Positions 1 to 5,092 of a stretch of 5,092 nucleotides of DNA are shown here, one piece after another (within the stretch, counting starts at the first letter, position 1; each line of letters begins with the position of its first letter). Origin of the DNA: Planctomycetota bacterium (GTDB lineage Bacteria; Planctomycetota; Phycisphaerae; WQYP01); the NCBI GenBank assembly GCA_021828935.1, contig JAJZCU010000202.1:1-5092 (forward strand), in the 5' to 3' direction. The position numbers and the translations under genes were made by a program. The notes under the pieces are model-generated. The model was given only the letters and a program-made list of their open reading frames with translations. It had not been told where the DNA came from and did not search any database.

Positions 1-423
1 CAGAACGTTAAGTTCGGGCAGCAAGTGGTAAAACTGAAACACGAACCCAAAATGGCGGTTACGCAGGGCGTGCCGCGCGCGGCGGCGCATGTTGGAGACC
101 GAATGGCCGCGGAACAGCACCCGGCCTTCATCGGGCTGTTCCAACGCGCCGGTGATGTGCAGCAGCGTGCTTTTTCCGGAACCCGAGGCGCCAATAAGCG
201 CCACAAATTCCCCTTCGCCCACCGTGAGACTGGCCTCACGCAATACATAAATTGGCTCGCGGCCCATCATGTATTTTTTGGAGATGCACTGCACTTCCAC
301 CAAAGCTTCACGCGAAGGCGGGGGCGTACACGGGCCAAGCATGGGCCCATCGCCTGGCCGCGGCGCGGCGGGGGAAGGCCCGCCGGGCGTTTGTGCGTCG
401 GTTGTTAAAGAAGGTTCATTCAT
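1..423 (-). CDS. lolD: LolD-type ABC transporter ATP-binding protein (N-terminal part, cut by window edge)
   Basis: This is the ATPase of an ABC transporter, probably powering release of lipoproteins from the inner membrane with the permease encoded just upstream. The frame is open for 141 codons and runs off the left edge, so Walker B, the signature motif and the H-loop lie outside. The ABC domain begins near residue 42 (VEVQCISKKYMMG). Walker A is GASGSGKST at residues 78-86. The Q-loop region reads FVFQFYHLLPELNVL at residues 127-141, with the Gln at 130; the FQFxHLLPE pattern is a good match to LolD within the MacB/LolD group. The chosen ATG overlaps the permease stop in ATGAATGA, which suggests translational coupling; no clear Shine-Dalgarno is seen. 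This start gives an unusual Pro/Gly-rich extension of about 41 residues. An internal ATG at 342 would shorten it. Family assignment is firm; the exact cargo is inferred from family and context. Confidence 0.93.
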   Translation of the reverse strand, partial: MNEPSLTTDAQTPGGPSPAAPRPGDGPMLGPCTPPPSREALVEVQCISKKYMMGREPIYVLREASLTVGEGEFVALIGASGSGKSTLLHITGALEQPDEGRVLFRGHSVSNMRRRARHALRNRHFGFVFQFYHLLPELNVL

Positions 424-2125
424 AACGCAACGACTTCACCGGTTCCTGCCGGCCGGCAATATAGGCGGGAACCGCGGCTCCCAGAAGGCCCGCCACCAGC
501 GCGGCGGCGAAAATAACGGCAACATCGGTGCTTTGCACCTGGTGCGGAATATGGGCGAACAGGTAGACCTTTCGGTTCCAAATGGTCACGCCCAGCCACC
601 GCTGCAAAATATCATTGTGAATGGCGTTGTCGTTCCAGACGAACAGTACGCCGCTGACCACGCCCAACGCGCCCCCAACGCAGCCAATAAATAATCCATA
701 ACTCATGAAGATGCTGGCCACGCCCAATTCGCTTCCGCCCACGGCCTTAATAATGCCAATATCGCGAGTCTTATCATGCACGATCATGTAAAAAATAAGA
801 AATATCACCACCACCACCACCATGCTCATCATGCCCAGCAGAAAGGTGATCATGTTGCGTTCATTGTCCACCGCTTTGATGTACGTGCCCTGTTTTTGCT
901 GCCAGGTTTGCACCTGCATGGGGATGCCCTGCATCTGCGGGTGCTCGTGGCGGAATATTTCCAGCACATGGGCGATTTTGTTACGCGCGGCGGCCAGCGC
1001 CCGGCCATTGTGTGAATGGTGAATGCTGATCTCAATTTCGCTGCACCGTGCGGCGCGGTAGCCCGTGCCATCGGCCAGGGGGCGCTTCTGCATCCACGCC
1101 ATTTTCTGCACAATATGAAATGGTGCGTACACATAGCTGGAATCAACTTCATACACTTTTGTATCGGAATCATCTACAATTACAAATGTATGCGACACCG
1201 GCGGCACGGAAACAAATGAGCCGCGGGCAATGGGCGCCACGGTCAGCACGGCCTTGGCGTAGGCCAGCACGGGCCGGCGGCGGTAGTGACCGCTGGCGTC
1301 ATGATGGTAGATTAAATTTACGCCCACAATGCAGCCGTTTTTGGGTTCGGCCCGGCGGCTGGCGTAGGCATATTTGGCCTGCGGCGGGGGGGTGAATGTA
1401 GGTTCAGATGGCAGCAGCACGCGGCGCAGGGCGGCGGGGTTCGCAAAGGTTTCATTGGTTGGCAAACGCCCCAGCAGCAACTGCGTGCGATACGCCAGCG
1501 TTACGCGTTGAATGGCATCCGCCAATTCCTGTCGGCGGGCTTTGGCCCAGGTGCGCCGGAAATAGTTCCAGATGCCGCCGCCCACAATTTTGGGCTGCCG
1601 CGCCACCTGCGCCTGCAATTTGCTTTCACGTTTCCGCACCGCCACATACCACTTCCGGGCGCGTTGGCGCAACTGATTGGTGGTTGCCGGAAAGTTGCCC
1701 TGCCGCATTTTGCGCAACACGCGCCGGGGCAGTTTGTACTGCCGGTAAAGGCTTTGCCGGAAATGGCTCACGCGAGACTTTCCGGCGGCATGAATGCCCA
1801 CAATCTGCACGCCAAAATTGGCCCCAAAATCGGGCAGGTTCATCAGCCCGTAGGCGTACACCACGGGCGTGGTGGTTTTGACTTCCGGCAATTTGTTTAG
1901 CTGTGCTTCCAACTGATGATAATAAGGAAAGCCGGACATGGTGCGGCTGTAAATCACCACGTCGCCCATCAAGCCCCGGCCCGCGTTGCGCACGCGGTTT
2001 ACAAATCCGGTCATGATGCTGTAGACGACGATCAACATGCCCACGCACAGCCAAACGGCCAGAATGGGGAATATGACAATTCCCTTGCGGGTCAAGTAGC
2101 GCAGGCATAAGAATATTTTATACAT
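416..2125 (-). CDS. LolC/LolE-type (FtsX/MacB family) ABC transporter permease with long basic insertion
   Basis: This is an inner-membrane permease of 569 residues, inferred to extract lipoproteins (or another lipid-linked cargo) with the adjacent ATPase. The layout is FtsX-like: a hydrophobic helix at about 16-40, a large extra-cytoplasmic domain at about 41-424, then three helices at about 425-449, 470-497 and 533-557. The loop after helix 2 (DKTRDIGIIKAVGG, 451-464) is the conserved cytoplasmic element seen in LolC/E and MacB. The protein ends in VPAYIAGRQEPVKSLRYE, equivalent to the family tail 'IPARRAsrldPvealRYE'. E. coli LolC and LolE are about 400 residues; the excess lies mainly at about 122-262, a segment with roughly 30 Lys/Arg against about 6 Asp/Glu. 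Only one permease gene is seen, so it may act as a homodimer, though a second could lie outside the window. It starts 66 bases after lysS with no evident Shine-Dalgarno. A MacB-like export role is possible, but the LolD-like partner favours the Lol reading. Confidence 0.9.
   Translation of the reverse strand: MYKIFLCLRYLTRKGIVIFPILAVWLCVGMLIVVYSIMTGFVNRVRNAGRGLMGDVVIYSRTMSGFPYYHQLEAQLNKLPEVKTTTPVVYAYGLMNLPDFGANFGVQIVGIHAAGKSRVSHFRQSLYRQYKLPRRVLRKMRQGNFPATTNQLRQRARKWYVAVRKRESKLQAQVARQPKIVGGGIWNYFRRTWAKARRQELADAIQRVTLAYRTQLLLGRLPTNETFANPAALRRVLLPSEPTFTPPPQAKYAYASRRAEPKNGCIVGVNLIYHHDASGHYRRRPVLAYAKAVLTVAPIARGSFVSVPPVSHTFVIVDDSDTKVYEVDSSYVYAPFHIVQKMAWMQKRPLADGTGYRAARCSEIEISIHHSHNGRALAAARNKIAHVLEIFRHEHPQMQGIPMQVQTWQQKQGTYIKAVDNERNMITFLLGMMSMVVVVVIFLIFYMIVHDKTRDIGIIKAVGGSELGVASIFMSYGLFIGCVGGALGVVSGVLFVWNDNAIHNDILQRWLGVTIWNRKVYLFAHIPHQVQSTDVAVIFAAALVAGLLGAAVPAYIAGRQEPVKSLRYE
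806..820. repeat. five-unit CAC/GTG trinucleotide tract in the permease gene
   Basis: Five perfect CAC units, read as GTG on the coding strand, encode the run of five valines in the second membrane helix of the permease (residues 436-440). Slippage would add or remove valines without breaking the frame. Confidence 0.7.
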
Positions 2126-2191
2126 AAATGAAACACGCTGCGGCCATGCGCCGAAGCGCCACGGTCGGTTGGATTACCTTCGAAAACCCGT
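2126..2191 (-). other. lysS-permease intergenic spacer
   Basis: This is a 66-base gap between the lysS stop and the permease ATG. It holds no clear Shine-Dalgarno, promoter or terminator. A small GCGC-TTCG-GCGC hairpin is present at 2148-2159, too short and without a following T-run. I infer read-through from lysS. Confidence 0.5.
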
Positions 2192-3715
2192 CTAACTGCG
2201 CGGCTTTAATTGTGGGAACAACACCACATCGCGGATGCTCGTGCAATTCGTCAGCAGCATCACCAAGCGGTCAATGCCGATACCCAGCCCGCCCGCCGGC
2301 GGCATGCCATAACGCAACGCTTCCACAAAATCCTGATCCATGCGGGCCATGGAATCTTCTTCCTTTAATCCCGCCAATTGATTACCAAACGTGGCCTCCT
2401 GAACCAGCGGGTCATTAAGTTCCGTATACGCATTGGCCAGTTCCATGCCCGCCACGTACAGTTCAAAGCGTTCGGCCAGTTGCGGCTGCTGCGGGTTGCG
2501 CCGCGTAAGCGGGCATAGCCCCGCGGGGTAATCGACTACAAATACCGGTTGATCCAGTGCCGCCAGCGCCGGTTCCGCCAGGCGCTCAAAAAGTTCGCCC
2601 GCCAGCACGTCCGTATCGGCCTGCCGGGCATTTTCCAGGCCGTGGCGCGCGGCGCCGGCCTTTATTGAAGCGGGATCTAATAGATCCACCTGGGCGCTTT
2701 GCCACAGCAGCTCGGCATAAGTTTTCTTGATAAAAGGCGGCGTGAAGTCGATCACCCGTTCGCCGTACGGCAGATGAATCTGCGGCAGGCCTGAAGCGCC
2801 TGGCGTGGGCGGGGGCTGTTTGGCATGCAGCGTTTCGGCTCGCTTTTTGGCCAGTTGCGCCACCAGGGTTTGCGTGAGTTCCATCATGCCGGCCAGATCG
2901 CTGTAGGCTTCATACAGTTCCAGCATGGTGAATTCGGGGTTGTGCCGGGTATCAATGCCTTCATTGCGAAAGTTGCGGTTGATTTCAAAGACGCGTTCAA
3001 TGCCGCCGACCAAAAGGCGCTTAAGAAACAGTTCGGGGCTGATGCGCAGATATAAGTCAGTATCCAAGGCATGATGATGTGTGGTAAACGGCCGCGCCGC
3101 CGCGCCGCCGGCCAGCGACTGCATCATGGGCGTTTCAACTTCCATAAAATTGCGGGCATGCAGAAAGTCTCGCATATCGCGCACAATTTGGCTGCGCGCC
3201 AGGAAAATTTCCATGCTCTGCGGATTGGCCATTAAATCAAGGTAGCGCTGGCGGTAGCGCGTTTCGGTGTCGCTTAAGCCGTGAAATTTTTCCGGCGGCG
3301 GCAGCAGGGCCTTGGTGGCCAAACCAAAATCATCCGCCCAAAGGGTGATTTCACCGGTTTTGGTATGCCCAATTTTTCCTGAAAACCAGGCAATGTCCCC
3401 CAGTTCCAGCAATTTGGCGGTGGTGAATTTTTCTCCCAAAATTTGTTTGGCCACGCCGATCTGCAACCGGCCGGAGGAATCAGCGATGGTCATGAAAATC
3501 AGCTTGCCAATGTCGCGCAGCAGCGTGATGCGGCCGGCCACGCGCGCCTGCGGCCCGCCATCATGCGGCGTATCTTCCAAATTAGGACTGTGCAGGGCGC
3601 GGGCCTGTTCCGTGGAGATTAGGCCATCAACCCGCCGGCCATACGGGTCAATACCCGCCAGGCGCCACTTTTCCAACCGCGCCATGCGGTCCTTGTATTG
3701 GGGATTGTCAATCAC
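2192..3715 (-). CDS. lysS: Lysine--tRNA ligase, class II (LysRS)
   Basis: This cytoplasmic enzyme charges tRNA-Lys with lysine using ATP. From the GTG at 3715 it is 507 residues, a normal length for bacterial LysRS. The N-terminal anticodon-binding OB fold spans about residues 56-135, followed by the class II catalytic core. Motif 1 lies around 188-196 (RNFMEVETP). Motif 2 lies at about 242-266 and includes FEINRNFRNEGIDTRHNPEF, with the ATP-contacting Arg near 250. The stretch ELANAYTELNDP is at 425-436. Motif 3 is GGLGIGIDRLVMLL at about 475-489. All key residues look intact. The GTG is preferred because an AGGA lies 9 bases upstream and because the N-terminus then matches the usual lead-in to the 'LxxAGIDPYG' segment. 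An in-frame ATG at 3820 would add 35 unlikely residues, and an ATG at 3685 would remove ten. It is the first gene of the minus-strand cluster, with the Lol-type pair downstream. Confidence 0.97.
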   Translation of the reverse strand: MIDNPQYKDRMARLEKWRLAGIDPYGRRVDGLISTEQARALHSPNLEDTPHDGGPQARVAGRITLLRDIGKLIFMTIADSSGRLQIGVAKQILGEKFTTAKLLELGDIAWFSGKIGHTKTGEITLWADDFGLATKALLPPPEKFHGLSDTETRYRQRYLDLMANPQSMEIFLARSQIVRDMRDFLHARNFMEVETPMMQSLAGGAAARPFTTHHHALDTDLYLRISPELFLKRLLVGGIERVFEINRNFRNEGIDTRHNPEFTMLELYEAYSDLAGMMELTQTLVAQLAKKRAETLHAKQPPPTPGASGLPQIHLPYGERVIDFTPPFIKKTYAELLWQSAQVDLLDPASIKAGAARHGLENARQADTDVLAGELFERLAEPALAALDQPVFVVDYPAGLCPLTRRNPQQPQLAERFELYVAGMELANAYTELNDPLVQEATFGNQLAGLKEEDSMARMDQDFVEALRYGMPPAGGLGIGIDRLVMLLTNCTSIRDVVLFPQLKPRS

Positions 3716-3724
3716 TGTTGCGTT

Positions 3725-3728
3725 TCCT
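3725..3728 (-). promoter_or_regulatory. lysS ribosome binding site supporting the GTG start
   Basis: On the minus strand CAGGAAA contains AGGA ending 9 bases before the GTG at 3715. Neither alternative start is better placed: the ATG at 3685 has AAGGA only about 4 bases away. This decides the start choice. Confidence 0.65.
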
Positions 3729-3754
3729 GCCGGGGTACAAAAATCGAATTGGGT

Positions 3755-3760
3755 ATTGTA
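3755..3760 (-). promoter_or_regulatory. possible -10 hexamer for lysS
   Basis: TACAAT on the minus strand lies 40 bases upstream of the GTG codon and resembles TATAAT. No matching -35 box is found at normal spacing; the upstream bases are a TTTTATAA stretch followed by GC-rich DNA. Treat this as a weak candidate only. Confidence 0.25.
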
Positions 3761-3842
3761 GCGGCAAACGCAGGTTATAAAAGGGAGCGGCCCGGCACGC
3801 CGGCGCGCGGGGTGTGGCAAAAGTTTTGGGGGCCGATTGTGA

Positions 3843-3974
3843 TCGCCGGAAACGGGCGTGAAGTTGCCAAAACCATTTACCTTGGCCGCGGCTGGGCTCC
3901 GGTTTCAATGGACCGTGCACTACAATCCGGGCGACGGGGATTATTTCGGCGGCCATAGGTCGTCGGGGTGGTGA
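3843..3974 (+). pseudogene. short open tail, possible C-terminal remnant of an RHS tip
   Basis: The frame is open from just after a TGA at 3840 to the TGA at 3972-3974, 43 codons. It ends in FQWTVHYNPGDGDYFGGH followed by RSSGW and the stop. The Gly/Asp/Tyr-rich end looks like a real protein C-terminus rather than random frame, and it stops seven bases before the next gene. A GTG at 3858 could start it, but no Shine-Dalgarno is seen, so I read it as the 3' scrap of a longer gene whose front half has been lost. By position (tail, then small gene, then RHS core) it may be the end of a displaced RHS toxin tip. That reading is inference; no toxin motif is visible. It could be a chance frame. Confidence 0.35.
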
Positions 3975-3981
3975 GTATCGT

Positions 3982-4458
3982 ATGAGAAAACTGGTTGTAC
4001 ATGCCGCGCCGCCGCCGCCGGGTTATGCAAGCGCTGCCGCCGCGATTGAGGGCTCCGTCCGTTCCGACACTGCGATCCGGACGGTGGCTGATTCCGAAGT
4101 CGCGGGGAGGCGGATTCAGGCGGTTGCGTGGAACGACGAGAAGCTGGCTTTTGCCCTTGACGACGGGCAGCAGTTGACCGTCCAGGCCAAAGACTCCCGT
4201 GTGCGTTGTGTCGCTAGCGCGACGGCGGAGCGTCTTGACTGTGGTGAGGAGGCCGTTTTGCTGCGACTGGGGTCCAGCGAGTTCAGGTGGGAAAGAGGGC
4301 GCATTGCGATGTCTTATGTCGGTAGAGAACTCTACCGATTATGGTTCGGCCGTGAGGAGCTCTACATTTACGCCGAGCACGCTCCAATTCTGGCGTGTTC
4401 ATGCCTCAGTGCCCATCCCGGTGGCGCGTCCGTACTCTTTTGGTGGCCGGGAGATTGA
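3982..4458 (+). CDS. uncharacterised 158-residue protein, candidate RHS-associated immunity protein
   Basis: I do not recognise a named family. The protein has no signal peptide and no membrane helix, so it is probably cytoplasmic. A Pro-rich N-terminus (APPPPGY, residues 9-15) is followed by a strand-rich central part (KLAFALDDGQQLTVQA, 54-69) and a C-terminal part with aromatic strands (GRELYRLWFGREELYIYAE at 114-132, then VLFWW at 151-155). The local GRELYRL/GREELYIY similarity may be a small internal repeat. The start follows the preceding stop by seven bases; a weak GGTGAG sits about 6 bases before the ATG. The gene end overlaps the open frame of the RHS core. Being a small acidic-to-neutral soluble protein wedged between a possible tip remnant and an RHS core fits an orphan immunity gene, but that function is inferred from position only. 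Confidence 0.6.
   Translation: MRKLVVHAAPPPPGYASAAAAIEGSVRSDTAIRTVADSEVAGRRIQAVAWNDEKLAFALDDGQQLTVQAKDSRVRCVASATAERLDCGEEAVLLRLGSSEFRWERGRIAMSYVGRELYRLWFGREELYIYAEHAPILACSCLSAHPGGASVLFWWPGD
4319..4338. repeat. 20-base near-perfect palindrome inside the 158-residue gene
   Basis: Arms TCGGTAGAG and CTCTACCGA (9 bases each) flank a central AA. The sequence lies within the codons for VGRELYR. The centre is too small for a stable RNA hairpin loop, so if functional it would be a dimeric-protein binding site; it may simply be coding coincidence. Confidence 0.5.
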
Positions 4459-4487
4459 CTTTGGGCCGCTTCCGCACAGATCTTCGG

Positions 4488-5092
4488 ATGTGCGCGCTGA
4501 GTCGCGCGACGGTGGTGCCCTACCCGCCTCGTCTTCCCCGAGCCCGACCGACCGACTGGGGCACCGCCGCCGGCACCAGCACGGACCGCTTCCAGTACGG
4601 CTATGACCCAGCATCGAACGTGCTGTACAAGAACAATCTTGTTAATCCGAACATGAGCGAACTGTACCACGCGAACAGTTCGGCCCCGAATGAGAATGGA
4701 AGCGCCTACGATCCACTTGGCCGCGAAACCGCCTTCGCACGGGGCGTGTTGTCCGCCAGCGGCAACGACCCCGGCGCGGCCGCCCTCGACACAGTCGCCA
4801 GCCCCACGCAAAGCCAAACGTGGAACATGGATGCCTTGGGCAACTGGAGCAGCTCCACCACGAATGGCACCGCCCAAACCCGCAGCTTTAATAGTCAAAA
4901 CCAAATCACAGGCATCAGCGGTACAACCGCCACGCCGACATATGACGCCAACGGGAACATGACCACCGACCAGAACGGCAATAAACTCGTTTATGATCCG
5001 TGGAACCGCCTGGTTGCCGTGCAAAACCCCGCCGGCCAGACGATCGCCGCCTACAGCTATAATGCCATGGGCTACCGCATCAGCGAAAGCTA
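4488..5092 (+). CDS. RHS/YD-repeat core protein fragment (5' end uncertain, 3' end cut by window edge)
   Basis: The frame is open from 4356 to the right edge, and clear RHS-type sequence begins near 4555. Numbered from the ATG at 4488, YD-type motifs occur as FQYGYDP (35-41), YDPLGRE (74-80), WNMDALGNW (112-120), YDANGNMTTDQNGN (152-165), YDPWNRLVAV (169-178) and YSYNAMGYRI (189-198). RHS repeats form a beta-strand cocoon that usually encloses a C-terminal toxin in large secreted or surface proteins. This style, with 'YDPWNRLV' before the hypervariable end, is familiar to me from planctomycete RHS proteins. Such proteins normally run to many hundreds of residues upstream; here the upstream sequence belongs to another gene, so this is a truncated or recombined copy. 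The start is a guess: no Shine-Dalgarno precedes 4488, and an in-frame ATG also lies at 4401. The conserved RHS core end and tip would lie beyond 5092. Confidence 0.8.
   Translation, partial: MCALSRATVVPYPPRLPRARPTDWGTAAGTSTDRFQYGYDPASNVLYKNNLVNPNMSELYHANSSAPNENGSAYDPLGRETAFARGVLSASGNDPGAAALDTVASPTQSQTWNMDALGNWSSSTTNGTAQTRSFNSQNQITGISGTTATPTYDANGNMTTDQNGNKLVYDPWNRLVAVQNPAGQTIAAYSYNAMGYRISES
4545..4556 (+). repeat. (CGAC)3 tetranucleotide repeat at the RHS junction
   Basis: Three tandem CGAC units sit where recognisable RHS sequence begins. A tetranucleotide tract shifts the frame if its copy number changes. It may mark a junction or be chance in GC-rich DNA. Confidence 0.4.

Larger units (their letters stand above)
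3716..3842. other. divergent intergenic region upstream of lysS
   Basis: This region separates the leftward lysS cluster from the rightward RHS-related region. Apart from the lysS ribosome binding site and the -10-like hexamer I see no gene or RNA. The part at 3781-3820 is very GC-rich with short CCGGC/GCCGG self-complementarity. Confidence 0.5.

Noticed and set aside
1386..1392. run of seven G as a phase-variation tract
   Set aside because: It lies in an intact permease frame encoding a Pro-rich linker, is short, and nothing suggests switching.
2148..2159. GCGC-TTCG-GCGC hairpin between lysS and the permease gene as a terminator
   Set aside because: The stem has only four base pairs, the flanking bases pair poorly and no T-run follows on the minus strand.
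3312..3761. 149-codon plus-strand frame inside lysS
   Set aside because: It is a shadow on the opposite strand of the conserved lysS coding sequence.
3781..3820. GC-rich self-complementary DNA upstream of lysS as a riboswitch or T-box leader
   Set aside because: There is no specifier loop, T-box sequence, aptamer-like fold or terminator; the pairing is only short CCGGC/GCCGG.
3698..3958. 86-codon plus-strand frame across the lysS start
   Set aside because: It overlaps the lysS coding start and ribosome binding site, has no Shine-Dalgarno and shows no recognisable motif. The neighbouring frame at 3843-3974 looks more protein-like at its end.
4199..4606. 135-codon plus-strand frame overlapping the 158-residue gene and the RHS start
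   Set aside because: The composition is Arg/Ser/Pro-rich without any motif, and it conflicts with two better-supported frames.
4368..5024. 218-codon minus-strand open frame opposite the RHS core
   Set aside because: It is antisense to a clear YD-repeat frame. Its Gly/Ala/Val/Arg-rich text is what an antisense reading of GC-rich coding DNA gives.
3716..5092. insertion sequence or transposase carrying the RHS region
   Set aside because: No transposase motif, terminal inverted repeats or target duplication could be seen around the junctions.

Overview
The window is a bacterial chromosome segment with two parts that differ in character. The minus strand carries a tight housekeeping cluster. The plus strand at the right carries an accessory RHS (YD-repeat) locus that looks rearranged. 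The style of the RHS repeats, the large FtsX-type permease with a long extra-cytoplasmic insertion, and the lysyl-tRNA synthetase sequence all remind me of Planctomycetota (Phycisphaerae-like). That is pattern recognition, not a search result. The organism is very probably a diderm, because the ABC pair resembles the Lol lipoprotein-release system.

Left part, minus strand, read right to left: lysS (3715 to 2192, GTG start with a good Shine-Dalgarno), a 66-base gap, a LolC/LolE-type permease (2125 to 416), then a LolD-type ATPase (423 to the left edge, incomplete). The permease stop and the ATPase start overlap in ATGAATGA, so the two are probably translationally coupled and work as one ABC transporter. 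Together with lysS they look like one transcription unit. I saw no convincing terminator between them.

Middle, 3716-3842: the divergent intergenic region. It must hold the lysS promoter. Only a -10-like hexamer and the ribosome binding site can be pointed to.

Right part, plus strand: a short open tail (3843-3974) ending in a Gly/Asp/Tyr-rich C-terminus; seven bases later a 158-residue unrecognised protein (3982-4458); then an RHS YD-repeat core (about 4488 to beyond the right edge) whose upstream part is missing or scrambled. I infer a displaced RHS tip plus putative immunity gene next to a truncated core, the typical debris of a polymorphic-toxin locus. The genes in this part have no visible functional link to the lysS cluster.

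No tRNA, rRNA, CRISPR array or insertion sequence was seen. All other long open frames are shadows of these genes.
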